Below, piece after piece: positions 1 through 11,974 of a stretch of 64,000 nt of DNA. The stretch lies in NCBI GenBank assembly GCA_911728435.2, contig OU452203.1, positions 18,249,651 to 18,313,650 of the forward strand, read 5' to 3'. The translations under genes were made by a program, and so were the position numbers. Position 1 is the stretch's first letter; every line of letters starts with the position of its first letter. Source of the DNA: Apoderus coryli (taxonomy: Eukaryota > Arthropoda > Insecta > Coleoptera > Attelabidae). The notes beneath the pieces were generated by a model. The model saw nothing but the letters and a program-made list of their open reading frames with translations, did no database searches and was not told the origin of the DNA.

Positions 1-202
1 GTTATGTAATTTTATTTAATTAATTTTATATGAACTTCATAAAAATTGATTTTTTGTGGTTTTTAAACATTTGTATTTCGTCGAAATATGTTTATTTTTC
101 TTATACCATTATTAATTAAATTATTCTCGTACTGTTTTTCAAGCTTATAATATATAATATAGACAAAATAATGCACATAAATTATTTATTTCTTTGGTAT
201 AT

Positions 203-325
203 TACATTTATTATTCACTGGCTCAACTTCTTTCCCTGAGAAATAGGCAACATTACTACTTGTATTAATAACAGATTTTCACTTTTCGTTTTAAAAATCA
301 TATTAGCTACTTCAATTTTAACAAC
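203..325 (-). repeat. Tyrosine-recombinase ORF fragment (second copy at 48538-48660)
   Basis: About 120 bp match 48538-48660 in direct orientation with few differences. On the minus strand both copies read a peptide of the type IEVANMI...KSE, the stretch that in the 48.5 kb copy follows a TVAEGYIEES motif typical of Crypton-like tyrosine recombinases. The fragment is too short and frame-broken to act. It shows that the family is repetitive. Confidence 0.5.
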
Positions 326-451
326 TAACTTAACTTAATTCCAACAATGTGATATATATAAACGCTTAAATCATAATTAGAATTAACAATTCCCAGAAAC
401 ATATATATGAAGGCATGATCACATTTAACACTATTGTATTAGGTTCCTTAA

Positions 452-490
452 GCCACTGATGATGGACACGTAGTCCGAAACTTGTCTGGC
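452..490 (+). repeat. Hammerhead-like motif (degenerate)
   Basis: Visible in order: GCCA, CTGATGA, one extra T, GGAC-loop-GTCC, GAAA, C-TT-GTC, TGGC. GCCA pairs with TGGC as a short stem I, GGAC with GTCC as stem II, and GTC sits where a hammerhead would cleave. The extra base between CTGATGA and stem II departs from the canonical core, so I call it hammerhead-like and not active. It belongs to a family seen again at about 1876, 2035, 29796 and 42243. Confidence 0.4.
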
Positions 491-1269
491 AGAAAATAGC
501 AAAGATATCAACGTATATACGAGTATATATAAGTCATTTTGTGGAGTAGACGTCATTTTATTTAGATAATTTAATAAATTATTGTTGTACCAATTATTAT
601 TTTTTAACAATAAATTACAACATCACCAACATTTGAAAATAATATCAGTGTTGCTGTTTGGAAACTCCCCACATGTTTTTAACCGTTTCTTTGGTTTATA
701 AACAGTTCTGAGTATCAATAAATTGCATGGGTTTCACAAAAAATTATATAATACAAAAATAACTAGACTAGTAGCTTTGTGTTGGTTCAAAAGAATTTTA
801 ATTTACAAGAAACAATAAAAATTCCAAGTAAAAATGATTAGAACATGAACATTTGTGACTTTCTGTCGTGTTTCTAAAACTTCATTGCAATGCTCACGTT
901 TTCCTTTTAGATTTGTATAAATATTAAATTATATAGCGTGGTTTTATTTAAAAAATATTATAGATAAAGCAAATTACAGCGGCATCTCCGCAAAATCTTT
1001 ATTTTATTTGATTTTTTTTTACCAAAACCAGGAAAAACGGGGGTATAAATCCCAATCATCAGTCATTTTGTCGTCGTCTGAAAAGAGAAGTCGCACCTGT
1101 TTTCAAAAGTTTTATTTATAAATTATATTGTTAATTGTTACTGTACAGTGCTCATATCTGCGTTAAGAGAAAAGCTTATGTTGCCACTCAAATCTTGAGC
1201 ATATTGCCCTGTTTATTTTAAAATATTTTATAAAAGACGAAAACAGACATAGTAGACCTTAGCCCAGGA

Positions 1270-1800
1270 ACTTTCCTTGTCTAAGGTATACACTGTGTCC
1301 AATATAAAAATCGGATAGCATTGGAATCTTGGAAACGATAGGAGTTTCAATGTCGGTTAAATTAACACCTTTTAAATGGTGTTTTCAAAAGTAAACTAAC
1401 TTTAGTTGTTTTCGAGAATTTAAAAAAAACTATTTTTTGTGATTTTAGTTTTTATTTGACATTATTTTTAAGATATTAAAAAATGAAAAGCATTTCCTCA
1501 TTGTTACTTTTTGAGGAGAAAAAGATACAGTTTACAAATTGTCACTGCGATGTTTCTTTTTTGAAAAACCATCTTCAACTTTGTTTTTTTAAACACGGGC
1601 ATGGATTTTTTTAATAACTTGAAAAAGCACAAATATTTTAACTAAATTTAAAAAACCGCATACTTACGTGTGATATACCACCTATTTTTGAATCGAAAAT
1701 GCCTTTAAATTTAACAATAAAAAATCCATGGCCGTATTTAAAAAAAAAGTTGATGATGGTTTTCAAAAATAATGTGGCGATTCAACTTTCTTAACTTAAA
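1270..1800. repeat. Dispersed repeat with inverted copy at 34985-35310
   Basis: Landmarks such as GACACAGTGTATA (reverse complemented here), the phrase around cattgttactttttgagg, and a run reading gtgttttcaaaag recur in opposite orientation near 35 kb. The block itself contains an imperfect internal inverted repeat: segments around 1555-1607 and 1706-1790 are reverse complements, sharing gggcatggattttt and aaaaatccatggcc. No ORF is seen. It is probably a foldback or MITE-like non-autonomous element. Confidence 0.55.
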
Positions 1801-2453
1801 CTATACTGTGTGATCAAACTTAACGGAGATAGCTATTGAGTAAAATATAAATATTATTTATTTAAGGATTGTTTGACTGATGATGGAGATTTATACTCCC
1901 GAAACATTCATTTTTCCTGACTGAAAAATAAAGACTTTGTGGAGGTGACGCTGTTGTTTGCTTTATCGATCTGATATTGCACTCCACCGTGAGATGGACT
2001 TCACCTTCAAATTTAAAAAATATTGTTTTAAGCCACTGATGAAGAGGGATTTAAATTTCGAAACATAAAAAAGCTGCATCAGATGTGTCGATATCGATAA
2101 CACATCTGATGCAGCTTATTTAATTTAACTGAATAATTATTTCTGAGAAAACCGTTGATAGTTAGGCATAGGGAAATCTAATCTCAGTTTGGGACATGGA
2201 CATTAAATACATGGGTGCCATTTGAAATAAGAATGTTTTTTTTTAAATAGAAAATGAAAATCTAGATGGTGGAAGGTAACCAGGTCTTAGCATTTCTATG
2301 GCTTTTCGAACCTCCTTATTTTCTATAGCTCTAAAACTGCAATTCGTTACATAAACGTCTTTGACTATTTGTCTGTCTAATTCTTCTATTTTCAGTATTG
2401 CAGTATAAAATGTTATATCAGGCAGAATATACAATTTTGTTCATTTGTTTCAG

Positions 2454-5400
2454 AAATATGTAGATGATATTTGTGTGGAGGGATGCCTGAGTGGTGTTGC
2501 AGGTGAGGATTCCAGCTACGATTCAGATTACGAAGCTGATCCGGCACCAACCTTGTTCCGGCACCATCACGACGTTTCGCGTACGACCAGCGACACATTA
2601 GCAGCTGAATATGCAGAATATGTGCAATCAAATGTTGTTCATCAACTCCCTCTTGCAGTTCAAGAAGCAACACCAGGCTACACGGCGCGGTATGATAACT
2701 AAACAATATTTTTTTCTTAGTAATTTTACAAGTTTATTGGTTTTTCTAGAGTTGAGTTTGCACTGAAGCTGGGCTACACCGAGCGTAATGTGCAGGCCGC
2801 ATTACAAAAACTCGGTTCATCGCCCACTCAAGATGAATTGCTAGGCGAACTTATCAAATTGGGTGCACTGAAAAGTGGTTCGTGTGATAGTAGTCCCACT
2901 GATGGGGTGTTGGATGTTGTAGAACAGTTTGAAGCTGCAACTTCGGTTGGTGTAAGTGTCGATGGGTCGCATTATTTGCGACCTATTGTCATTGATGGAA
3001 GTAATGTGGCGATGAGTCATGGTAACAAGGAAGTGAGTATTAGATAACACTAAAAGTGATCTTTAAAATAATTCTGTACAATTCCTTACACAGATTTTCT
3101 CTTGTCGTGGTATCAAGATCTGTGTGGACTGGTTCCGAGGACGAGGTCATAAGAAAATTACTGTGTTCGTGCCGAAATGGCGTAAAGAAGCCCCTCGGCC
3201 CGATAATGCTATTCGTGACCAAGAAATACTTGCCGATCTTGAGAAAGATCGAATGTTAGTGTTTACACCGTCTCGGTTAGTTGGTGGAAGAAGAATGGTG
3301 TGTTATGACGATAGGTAAACGCTGTAAAAGAAATTTTGTTAACAAAAATATATGATTTATTGTTTTTTAAAGATACATCTTGAAATTGGCTGCACAGAAT
3401 GATGGAGTCGTCGTTAGCAACGATAATTACAGGTGATATTTTAGTTTATATATTTTATTTATTTTTTATATAATAATAATAATAATAATAAATTGACTTT
3501 ATTGTAAAAAAAATTACAAAAGGCGAAGTTGAGACATATAGTCTCCTCACTTAACCTAACCTAATTATACATATAGTAACTTGATACTTATAATACTCAA
3601 TTATACAATGACACAATATAGTAACCCAATACATATCATATTTTAACAATCAATCAAAATAAATCTAGCCCAACATTATCCAATATATCACTGAATACTA
3701 TTACCGCTAACATTGAAGAAATAAACATAAAACAAACATAAACACAAGCAATATAACAATAATAAACAATGTTCTAATACAAAACCCTTAAATTTATCGA
3801 TTTCAAACAAACTCCAGAAATCTTTCTTTTAGAAGCTTTCTAAATCTTGGCGGTTTGTAACATTTTAAATTCTGATGGTAATTTATTATACATTTGGGAC
3901 ACCGTATACGAGAAGGACCGCTCAAACACTGCCGTCTTGTGCTGCGGAGGAGTTATGGTTAACTTATGTCTTAGGTCCAAGTCATGTTGATGTTTATTTT
4001 CGATGAGGCATCCTCACAACGTGTATTTAAAGATCTGGCCATTGAGCATCAACGAGTTTTTGTGAAAGTGAACAGAGAAATTAGGAAATTATAAATTTCT
4101 TCTGAAAAAACACAAAAGAGCATGTCAAGTTTTGGGTGTGTCCAAAGTTTCCAACTACCACATCCATGAGTTCTTTATAAAGCCCTGTATGCTGCGATAT
4201 GCTTTTGATTGGAGATCATATAAAAGTACCTCCTACCTTGGTGTAACCCTTGATGACTCATTGTCTTAGAGTAGCCATATTGCCGAGCTTATCAGGAGAC
4301 TATCCACAAGTATTTATGTGATAAGAAAACTTAAGCCATTGTTGAGTGGTGGGACTCTGATGTCGGTGTACTTCTCACATTTGAGTTATGCCGTGATTTT
4401 ATGGGGAAATTCTTCTAGGTCCAAGGAGGTTTTTCTGCTTCAGAAACGAGTGGTTAGAGTTCTGGCTGGGGCTGGTTTTAGAGACCATTGTAAGCCATTA
4501 TTTTTGAAACTAGGTATAATGCCTTTGCCAACATTATACATTTTCTACCATCTTATTGAAATCCATAACAAAATTTGTAGAAATGGCGATTTTCATGAAT
4601 ATACGACGAGTAGATCTGGATGTTTACGTCCTCGGAAATTGAGGCTAATGAAATCAGCAAAAAACTCGCTGCAGATTGTCTCATATAACGCACTCCCTCC
4701 TGAATATCGGAATTTAAGTGATGTATTCAAGAAAGTAATAACAGCATATCTTCTAAAGCATGCCTTTTATAGCGCGGATGTGCCGATATGAATCGTTTAA
4801 ATCTTTAATTTAACATTTTGTTTTATATATGCGTTTGTATATTTTATGTACTATGTTTGTATTATTTATTTGTTTTATATTTTATATCTATTTATTTTGA
4901 GTTACTACAATTGTGATTTTCAAGACGTAGTCAATAAAGGTATCTAAAACAATCTGGAAAGTACGGTAAGATTACCTAGATTAGATATTGTTAAACTTGG
5001 TGGAGATGTTTCACAGTGGCCGGAATTTTGGGAACAATTTAACGTCGCGATTCACCAAAATAATTAAGGACTTATTTTGGTGAATCGCGACGTTAAATTG
5101 TTCCCAAAATTCCGGCCACTGTGAAACATCTCATAATACCGCCAAATTTGCATATTTAAAGTCGTATTTAACGGGTAAAGCTTTAATTACAATATCGGGT
5201 TTAGCAGCGGGTTTGAATACATACGATAAGGCTATAGAACTGTTGGAAAATGAATATGCTTGTAGCGAAAAAATTGTCGATACGTATGTACAAAAACTTT
5301 TATCGATTCCGAGTGTAAAACATGAGAAAGACATTTTCGCGTTAAGGAAATTGTTTAATACAGTGACTACTATTGTTAAATCATTAAGTACTCTAGGAAC

Positions 5401-8400
5401 TTCTGCTGATCAATATGGTTTATATCTATCTATCTACCTCGAGAATAGCTTTTGACAAATTTGATGAATTTTCAGAGATCTATGTCAAGAGAATGCAGAA
5501 TACCGCAAAGTTGTCGAAGAGCGCATTCTCATGTACTCATTTGTTAACGACCACTTCATGCCTCCAGATGATCCTTTAGGTCGTGGTGGACCAACTCTAG
5601 ACAATTTCCTACGATATCAACCGAAGAAGAGCGAACCACCACCGCCCCCATGTCCGTACGCGAAAAAATGCACTTATGGGAATAAATGTAAATATCATCA
5701 TCCGGAACGGGGTCCATTACCGCATAAGAGCGTCACTGAACGATTGTCGGAGCATGCGCAGCGCCATCTACAAGCTAGAGAAGGTAACAAGAAATTTGTA
5801 GAGGCGTTGCTAGCAGTTATTATTGTTTTATCTTGTTGTGTATAGGTGAAATTCGTAAAATCCCATTGGGTCGTACTAGATCGAATGTCCCACCACCTAA
5901 AGATCAACCTCAACATGCTGTGGTATCGAAAAGTCGCAGTGTTGATAATGTTGGTACGTGCTATCAGCATCAGCCGCTCAATGTTGTGGTGGCGCCACCT
6001 CCTGCAGAAAATTTGCATAGGAAACTGCAACGACAATTGACACTGAATCCGGGATCTGATCCACGGCTTGCATCTAACGGGAACAGTAACAGGTTAGTTG
6101 AAATATTTGTTGGTTAAGTGAAGATTTTGTTTAGTTCAATTCAACATGGAAGGAATGTTTCTTGGTAAAACAAATATAATAAAGCTGTAATTACTTTTTT
6201 GTCATACGTTCCCAAAAATTGCTATTTTACCGCTCATTTAAGTCCGTAAAATGGTCCTTTTTCAGCCTAGTGCCTGGCAACCTTTACGAATTATTCCAAT
6301 ATTCCTTAGAATGTCTAAATTCGACAAGAAACATAAAAGAAATAAATTTAAATCGTACATAAGTACGGTGCATTTTCCTCTACGATAAGAGATGAAGACA
6401 TAATCATATGGTACATTTTTTGGTCAAAGATTAGCATATTTTCTATAAAACTCAACTGGAAAATTTACAAATTTAAGCGTTCTCAAGAATTGTAAAAAGC
6501 GTATAACCAAATTTTGGGAGGTTATGACAGAAATTTTCCTGCTATTCTGAAAACAGCAATGATTCATCCTGAAAAACTTCATTTTAGGTACTTGTAACAA
6601 AAATAACTATTGAGAGAGATATGTTTGTGGCGACATCTAGTGAGAACAGGCAATATGCTGGGTGAAACACAGTTCACAAACGATGGCCGGACAAGAAGTA
6701 ACAACTTCATTATATCATATTGCCAACACTAGATGCGCCCGAATCCCCTAGCGGGGAGGCTTTATTTAAGGATTGCTTGTTACATAAAGCAACAAGACTT
6801 TAAGTTATGTTGGAAATTTGTTTCACACTACCATGCTTTCACCGACGATCCACGACTCATCAGTGATCAGCAAGATAATCTGGAGGCACGAGAAATGATT
6901 GAGAGATCATCGTGCTAGTATAAGCTCTTCGTAAATGTTGGAAATTTGGGTCACACTGCCTGCCGATCACCACTGATGAGTCGTGGATCGACGAAACGGC
7001 CGTCTGGTGGAAGCATGGTAGTGTGAAACAAATTTCCAACATAACTTAAAGTCAAGTAAACATAACTATGTTTTGGGCAACCGTGGCAGCGGCCGCAAAA
7101 TTAAAATGTCAAAAATTGACATTTTTATAATAATTGACGCCTCTGACATTTTTTAAAATGTTCAATTGTCGAAACTATTTTGTTTATGATCCAAATATGT
7201 TCATAGCAATAAATTTTCGGCACTACTCTAAATTTACAAAGTTCGAAACTCTGGTTACCCAGAAAATAGTGTGTATGGCATGCCCGCGATATTTTAACAA
7301 CCTCCAGATTATCTTACCTCTGCTATAATCTTTCTGTCAGTCGTTTAAGAGGCATTTCACGGCCTTGGAAGTACAAACGAACGATTTATGGTTTATCTAG
7401 GATTATTCGTAAGTTATTTATTTTTTAAGATTATATGGCACATCTCCAAGTCCCATGAAGGCAACGTATTTGGCGCAGCCAGGTGCATGGAATATGCACC
7501 AGCATGTAACAAGGTAAGATATTTGATTATACAGTCATTGGTTTGATTTAATGTTGTACCCGCGTGTCGTCATCCAATGTTAAAAATCTAAGCACATATC
7601 AATTCGCTATGATTTCGGTCGTATAGTTCCAAATTCGCTGTTGAAACAGTTTTCCGGTGCATTTTTTGGTCGAGTATTAGTAATAGCAGCACCCATCTAG
7701 CTGAAACCAGTGCAGGTCAATATTTATACAGAATGTCATGACACTTTCCGTCCAAGTTTCGCCCGAAGGAAATCATTTGATCCAAATCTACTGATGAATT
7801 ATTTTAATCTAATCGGTCACTTGATTGGAAGGGTGCCCAGACTCTGGATCTGTTTCCTATGGGGCATCGCGAGACTTTCCTAAATACGAGGGTTACCTTT
7901 TCCAGTTTTTCCGAATAAACAGGCGACCATTTGCTTGGAAGTGCTTCATGCGCGAACAACTTTTGTTGGATTCATCACCTGTCACAATGTCATAGACGTG
8001 TTTCGAAGCACCGCGATCGCATTTTTTGAGCATTTCTTTCGACCAATCGACACGAGCCTTTTTTTTGAGCGATTGACAAATTGTGTGGGATCCAACGCGA
8101 ACAAATTTTTTTGACAGTCAAATGTTTATGCAATATTGAATGTATGCTGGTCCCACTAATGCCTAAGGTTGTCTCAATCTCGTGATAGGTCACATGACGA
8201 TCTTGCAATATCAGTCCGCGCACAGCATCAATGGTTTTCGGAACAACAACTGATTTTGGACGACCTTCACGAAATTCGTCTTGGAGTGAACTACGACCAC
8301 GATTGAATTCACCATAACATCAATAAACACTGGTCTTTGATGGAGCTTCATCGCCAAAAATTGAATTAAGTTCATCCATGCACTGTTGCTGAGTTAGTCC

Positions 8401-9142
8401 ACGTCGAAAGTTGTTAATTCCATTGTTGGGCCGAGATGAATCTTTTAAGTTACTGTAAACAACACAAATAGCGCCCGTATGTCAAAACGTTCGTACGTAT
8501 AACCTCAAAAATGTCCAACTTATGATAGAGCTGTCAGTTGCCAGATTGCAACACCAGGGTTGCCAAATCCAGAAATATAGATGGCAACCCTGTCGATCTG
8601 TCACCTGGTTGAGGGCGTTGGGAAACATATACTGTCCTCTCCCGTGATGGATAATTATGCTTTTTTAGTGGTTCCAAAATAAACTTCAATAATACACTAT
8701 TTCTTTAAAGTAAATTTGTCTTGTTTTGTATATTGTAGTTTAACCTAACTGATTTCGTTTCACTAGAATTGCATCAGCACCTGATTCCTACCGCCCTTGG
8801 CCGCCCCAGCAGCAAACCTCCACTACATCGCCACTACAACAATCCACCCAAACTCATCAACATGCACCGAATACGCAAATGCAACGTATTTCTAGTTGTT
8901 CGGATTCACATTTGAACTTGTGGCCACCACCACTACCAACTAGTGCAGTATGGTCACCGGCAGGTAGCGGTACAAGTAGCACAACACCAAATACGCAGGA
9001 GGAGGCCCGCAGGAAATTACACTACCATCTAGCAGCTATTTTCCCTGAGGAGCAGGTGCTGCAAGCGATGCAAATGTATCCGGATGAGACGAATGCGCAG
9101 AAGATATGTGCAGCGATCTTATCGATGTTTCCTAAAACGTAG
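2454..9142 (+). CDS. Regnase / ZC3H12-family endoribonuclease (5'-partial, seven exons)
   Basis: Exons: 2454-2689, 2750-3032, 3094-3314, 3373-3432, 5476-5783, 5846-6092, 8767-9142. All have GT..AG borders and join in frame to 576 codons plus a TAG stop. In order they encode an acidic Asp/Ser/Tyr-rich N-terminal part, a UBA-like helix region ([20 protein letters not shown]), an NYN/PIN nuclease domain, a CCCH zinc finger of form C-x5-C-x5-C-x3-H (CPYAKKC to HH), a Pro/Gln/Ser-rich linker, and a conserved C-terminal helical segment ([20 protein letters not shown]). The nuclease acidic residues are present in [16 protein letters not shown] and SNDNYRDL. Regnase proteins cleave stem-loops in mRNA 3'UTRs in the cytoplasm and damp immune transcripts. 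The first visible exon follows an acceptor, so the start codon lies further left. Two introns are swollen by mobile elements (3433-5475 and 6093-8766); the others are 58-62 bp. Family assignment is firm; the paralogue is not. Confidence 0.93.
3470..4130 (-). mobile_element. Non-LTR retrotransposon 3'-end fragment
   Basis: On the minus strand this ends in a (TTA)n tail, seen on + as aataataataataataata followed by a conserved actttattg phrase. The upstream sequence is a degenerate reverse-transcriptase C-terminus. The phrase gaccgctcaaa at about 3920 also occurs at 37300 in another copy, and the tail structure recurs at 31276. No open frame survives. It lies inside a Regnase intron. Confidence 0.55.
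4195..4945 (+). mobile_element. Non-LTR retrotransposon fragment (RT C-terminal part, CR1/Jockey-like)
   Basis: A reading frame from about 4210 to the TGA after 4791 encodes a typical C-terminal LINE segment: [12 protein letters not shown], then a stop at about 4268, [35 protein letters not shown], and a final Asn/Leu-rich block ending [10 protein letters not shown]. It is truncated at the 5' end, lacks the catalytic YADD box, and carries one in-frame stop. The segment ends with an AT-rich tail containing aataaagg near 4936. It lies in the same orientation as the host gene inside the 3433-5475 intron. Confidence 0.7.
4960..5455 (+). mobile_element. BEL/Pao retrotransposon gag fragment (rearranged)
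   Basis: Translation shows the DUF1759-type gag signature of Pao elements: [20 protein letters not shown], then after a disruption [20 protein letters not shown] and [14 protein letters not shown]. The disruption is a 61-bp perfect inverted duplication (5003-5063 and 5072-5132), which destroys the frame. No LTRs, protease or polymerase are seen. It is a dead fragment inside a Regnase intron, ending just before the exon at 5476. Confidence 0.7.
5003..5132. repeat. Perfect 61-bp inverted repeat with 8-bp loop
   Basis: The left arm 5003-5063 begins gagatgtttcacagtggccg and ends caccaaaataa. The loop is ttaaggac. The right arm 5072-5132 is its exact reverse complement by eye. A perfect hairpin this long in otherwise decayed retroelement sequence implies recent formation, for example by template switching within a gag fragment, or an assembly or sequencing artefact. 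Confidence 0.9.
6796..7053. repeat. Inverted pair of hammerhead-bearing repeats
   Basis: The left arm 6796-6868 is the reverse complement of the right arm 6965-7053, except that the left arm lacks about 12 nt (the equivalent of ACGAAACGGCCG) and a few other bases. The missing block contains the hammerhead GAAA and stem III, so the left copy cannot cleave. Flanking phrases such as acaaatttccaacataactt are shared, in inverted orientation. The pair lies in the 6093-8766 Regnase intron. Confidence 0.75.
6952..7025 (+). ncRNA. Hammerhead ribozyme (type I, very short stem III)
   Basis: All core parts are present in order. Stem I 5' strand: CACACTGCC (6952-6960), a 7-nt internal loop, CACCA (6968-6972). 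Core CTGATGA (6973-6979). Stem II: GTCG-TGGAT-CGAC (6980-6992). GAAA (6993-6996). Stem III: AC-GGCC-GT (6996-7003). Cleavage base C at 7004 (GTC). Stem I 3' strand: TGGTG (7005-7009), a 7-nt loop, GGTAGTGTG (7017-7025). The two stem I segments pair over 5 and 9 bp (one G-U), and the symmetric internal loop could make the loop-loop contact of natural hammerheads. ACGGCCGT is self-complementary, which in known short-stem-III hammerheads permits dimeric folding. Such ribozymes are known from Penelope-like elements, animal retrozymes and some satellites. It is on the same strand as the Regnase gene, inside an intron. Confidence 0.85.
7780..8600 (-). mobile_element. Mariner transposon relic (irreparably broken transposase)
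   Basis: On the minus strand an ATG at about 8423 starts a mariner-type transposase with frameshifts and stops. Recognisable pieces are [77 protein letters not shown] and [11 protein letters not shown] (first catalytic Asp). An internal deletion then joins to a KVVRA-like piece and [13 protein letters not shown] candidate terminus, ggatttggcaaccctgg (minus strand), lies at about 8555-8575. The left end is not resolved. It sits antisense in the last Regnase intron. Confidence 0.7.
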
Positions 9143-11035
9143 TTTCTTTTAATGAGTATGTTTTGCAGGAATGCTTGTGAAGGGAGTCTCTTCTATTGCA
9201 TAGTTAGCATAGAGAAACTACAAAACAAGAATTGCTCCGCTGGCTAGTACGCTTGAAAGAGTGTAAGATTTGTTTTTTTTTAATATATTGATATTAATAA
9301 TATTTTATTATTTAATGAAAAAAAAAACTTAGGTATGATAAAAATTAGATTTAAGGGTAATTTTAACTTCATATTGAAGAATGAGTCACATACATTTTTA
9401 CTATGCTTTTAACGCTAATATTGATTAATTATTAGTAAATGTTAAGATTTTAAATTATATGTTAGCCAATGTTAAATATGGAATTAAAAAACTTTTTGGG
9501 TATCTAATAATGACAAAATGTAGGTTTTTATAACTAAGTACATAATATTATATAAAATAAATATTAATATTTCGATGATACTATGTATCTATAGTAAAAT
9601 TGTTGCAATTTTTTAGTATAGTAATTAAAAAAATGTTAAATATATATTTCAAAAATATAAAATAATTAATTATTTGATGGTAATATTAAATAAAGAAATT
9701 TTAATTTTAAAGCAATGTGTTTTGTTTCAGTTATTTATTGATTTGTTTGCTTTTTTTTTGTTGAATATATATTTAATATTTTGTTTACTAGTGTTTTTAT
9801 AATATATTAACTTTTAAGTATATTAATTATTATAAACAAATATATAAATAAATTAGTATGCAAATTATGCATAATAATTCATTAAAATTAAAATGTGTGG
9901 TGGCTAAAATAGGGTTTATTGGGTTTTATTTCAAGGATAGATATTCCGAAACATCACTTGATGATTTATCTAATTAAGACTTTGTAGAACAAAAGGAATG
10001 AAAAATTCTCTATTATTGTGGTCCACAATGAAACCTCATGAATCAATTTTTTTGAACCTTCTGCAGAGGATATTATTACTAAAATGCAAAATCCCAAACC
10101 GTAGGTTTTAGGGTTCCTTCCTTCAATAAAACCCTCTAAAATAACTCTGAAACTATAATATAGAAACTTATTTAGTTGTCACAATCAATATTTATAAGTA
10201 TTCTATCAACTTTATGGAAAAGCTTTTGTGCAAACAGATCAAAGAATATGTCAAAATGGTCCCCTGCTAGCGTTTTGTGTTCATACTATTTTTATTATTT
10301 ATATTTATTTCTATTTATACGACTGGTTTTACCTATACATTGAGTTTGTTCGGCCTCTGCATGGTATAGGATATGCATTACTATGTACATGTAGATGATA
10401 CGTGTTTACATGTGTCTACTGTTGTGTATCCTATTGTGCTTAAATGCAGGCCGATATTTGTAGATGGGCAACGACTATGGTACTTTGACGAGCTCATAAC
10501 AAGTGCGAAACGAATTCGTCAGTATCTGTCGACCCATGCCTCGGTCTGGTTCTATTGAATTAGACTGAGGCCCTGCTAAATTACACAAAATTCCTTGTGT
10601 AGGTAAAACCAACATTTTAGTCCGCTTTGCCACGAAATTATTTTCATTTAGAGATGGAAATGTTTTGTTATTTCATCTATATTTCTCATAGGTTGAACCA
10701 TCGAGTTCTCATGGCTATGTTTAAATATTTCAATTTTCAGTTGGAATCGTGGGAATTGATCGGTTCTTATTTATGTGACAAGCGGCCAATAGTTGCAGAT
10801 CTTGAGTGCCATCATTTTTATTTCCATGATGGTAACATTGCCTTTTGTTATCCTTCAAAGTGAATATCAGCATTTTGATTAGTTGGCAATTAAGTGAAAA
10901 GTTACGTAGCAAATGAGCGGCAATTATTATTATCACTTCAATAAAAGAGACATATTTTTTTATAATTATCTATTATATTAATAAATACATGTATGAAAAC
11001 TGAACCAGTATATAATAGTATATTGTGCAACGAAC

Positions 11036-11128
11036 ATGAAATGACATATTTCCTACCAGTATGATCGTTTGCAGCATGAGCCGCAGGCGAGTGCTGCAAA
11101 TCATACGAGTAGGAAATGGTCATTTCAT
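11036..11128. repeat. Imperfect ~40-bp-arm hairpin
   Basis: The left arm reads atgaaatgac..tttcctac..tatgat..ttgcagca and the right arm tgctgcaaatcatac..gtaggaaat..tcatttcat, around a GC-rich loop (tgagccgcaggcgag). Arms match with a few small interruptions. No ORF is present. It looks like a palindromic MITE or foldback. Confidence 0.6.
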
Positions 11129-11974
11129 ATGAGTTTCACACTATACCTGTTCTACGACTGTTTTAATGCTTTTGAATAAATTTAACATAATTTTACATAT
11201 AAGCCTAAATACGATAAATTAGAAGTATTAAATTGACTAGGTGGTGTTAAACTATATTCACTATCACTGTTTATGTGTTTTGAAATTAGCGAAATACTTA
11301 ATTATAATTATTATTAAGTATAAATACCAAAACTGTTAATTTGGTGTTTGTATTTTCGGCGTTGCTATGGTGATTTTTCATGCCCGCCGCTACTTTTGTC
11401 ATTACCAGGAAATTTTATTACGCACGGGTAAATGATAAACAGCATTACAATGTACTACATTTTCAAATCATGATTGAACATATAATAAAGGCATTTAAAA
11501 ACAGTCGTAGAAAAACATTATTCTATGAACTGAACATCGGTGGAGTGGTATTTCTCGAATTAATTTGTAGTATCTACAATGTAAAATATTAAATATAATT
11601 ACTGATTAACGTACCAGTTAATTGATTCTGTTAATTTTTCGCAGTTTTTCAGATAAATTCTTCAGCCTTTGTTTATAAACTTTCTTCATGATTAAATACA
11701 TATTATTCTTAACTAAAACTAACCTTGTCTATTTTTTCGAAGACGAATTTTGTTAAGGCAACGTTTTAACTATTTTAGTAGTGGAATGAAGTAGTTGTTA
11801 CTTTCTTTAAAATAAATTAGTAAGTATTGATTGATAGTATTTTTGATGAATATATTATACGTGAGCATACTTATACTTATTTCATAATAAGGAAGCTATT
11901 ATTCTGTGCTTCTACTATGGTAGTTTTTGTTTACCTATGTCACAAAACATACCCCTTTGTTTTGTGACCTATGT

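Larger units (their letters stand above)
1..2453. other. Non-coding, repeat-rich stretch (upstream intron of the Regnase-like gene)
   Basis: No host exon is recognisable. The stretch ends at a splice acceptor (tttgtttcag), so at least its right end is intron. It holds three copies of a hammerhead-like CTGATGA...GAAAC motif (452-490, about 1876-1905, about 2035-2060), a short copy of a tyrosine-recombinase fragment at 203-325 that is also present at 48538-48660, and a block at about 1270-1800 whose inverted copy lies at about 34985-35310. Upstream exons of the gene are not found here. Confidence 0.6.

Noticed and set aside
1876..2060. True hammerheads at 1876 and 2035
   Set aside because: Stem I does not form; the first has an extra base next to stem II and the second has no clear stem II.
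5698..6036. 112-codon minus-strand frame
   Set aside because: It is the antisense shadow of the Regnase zinc-finger exons; no family signature.
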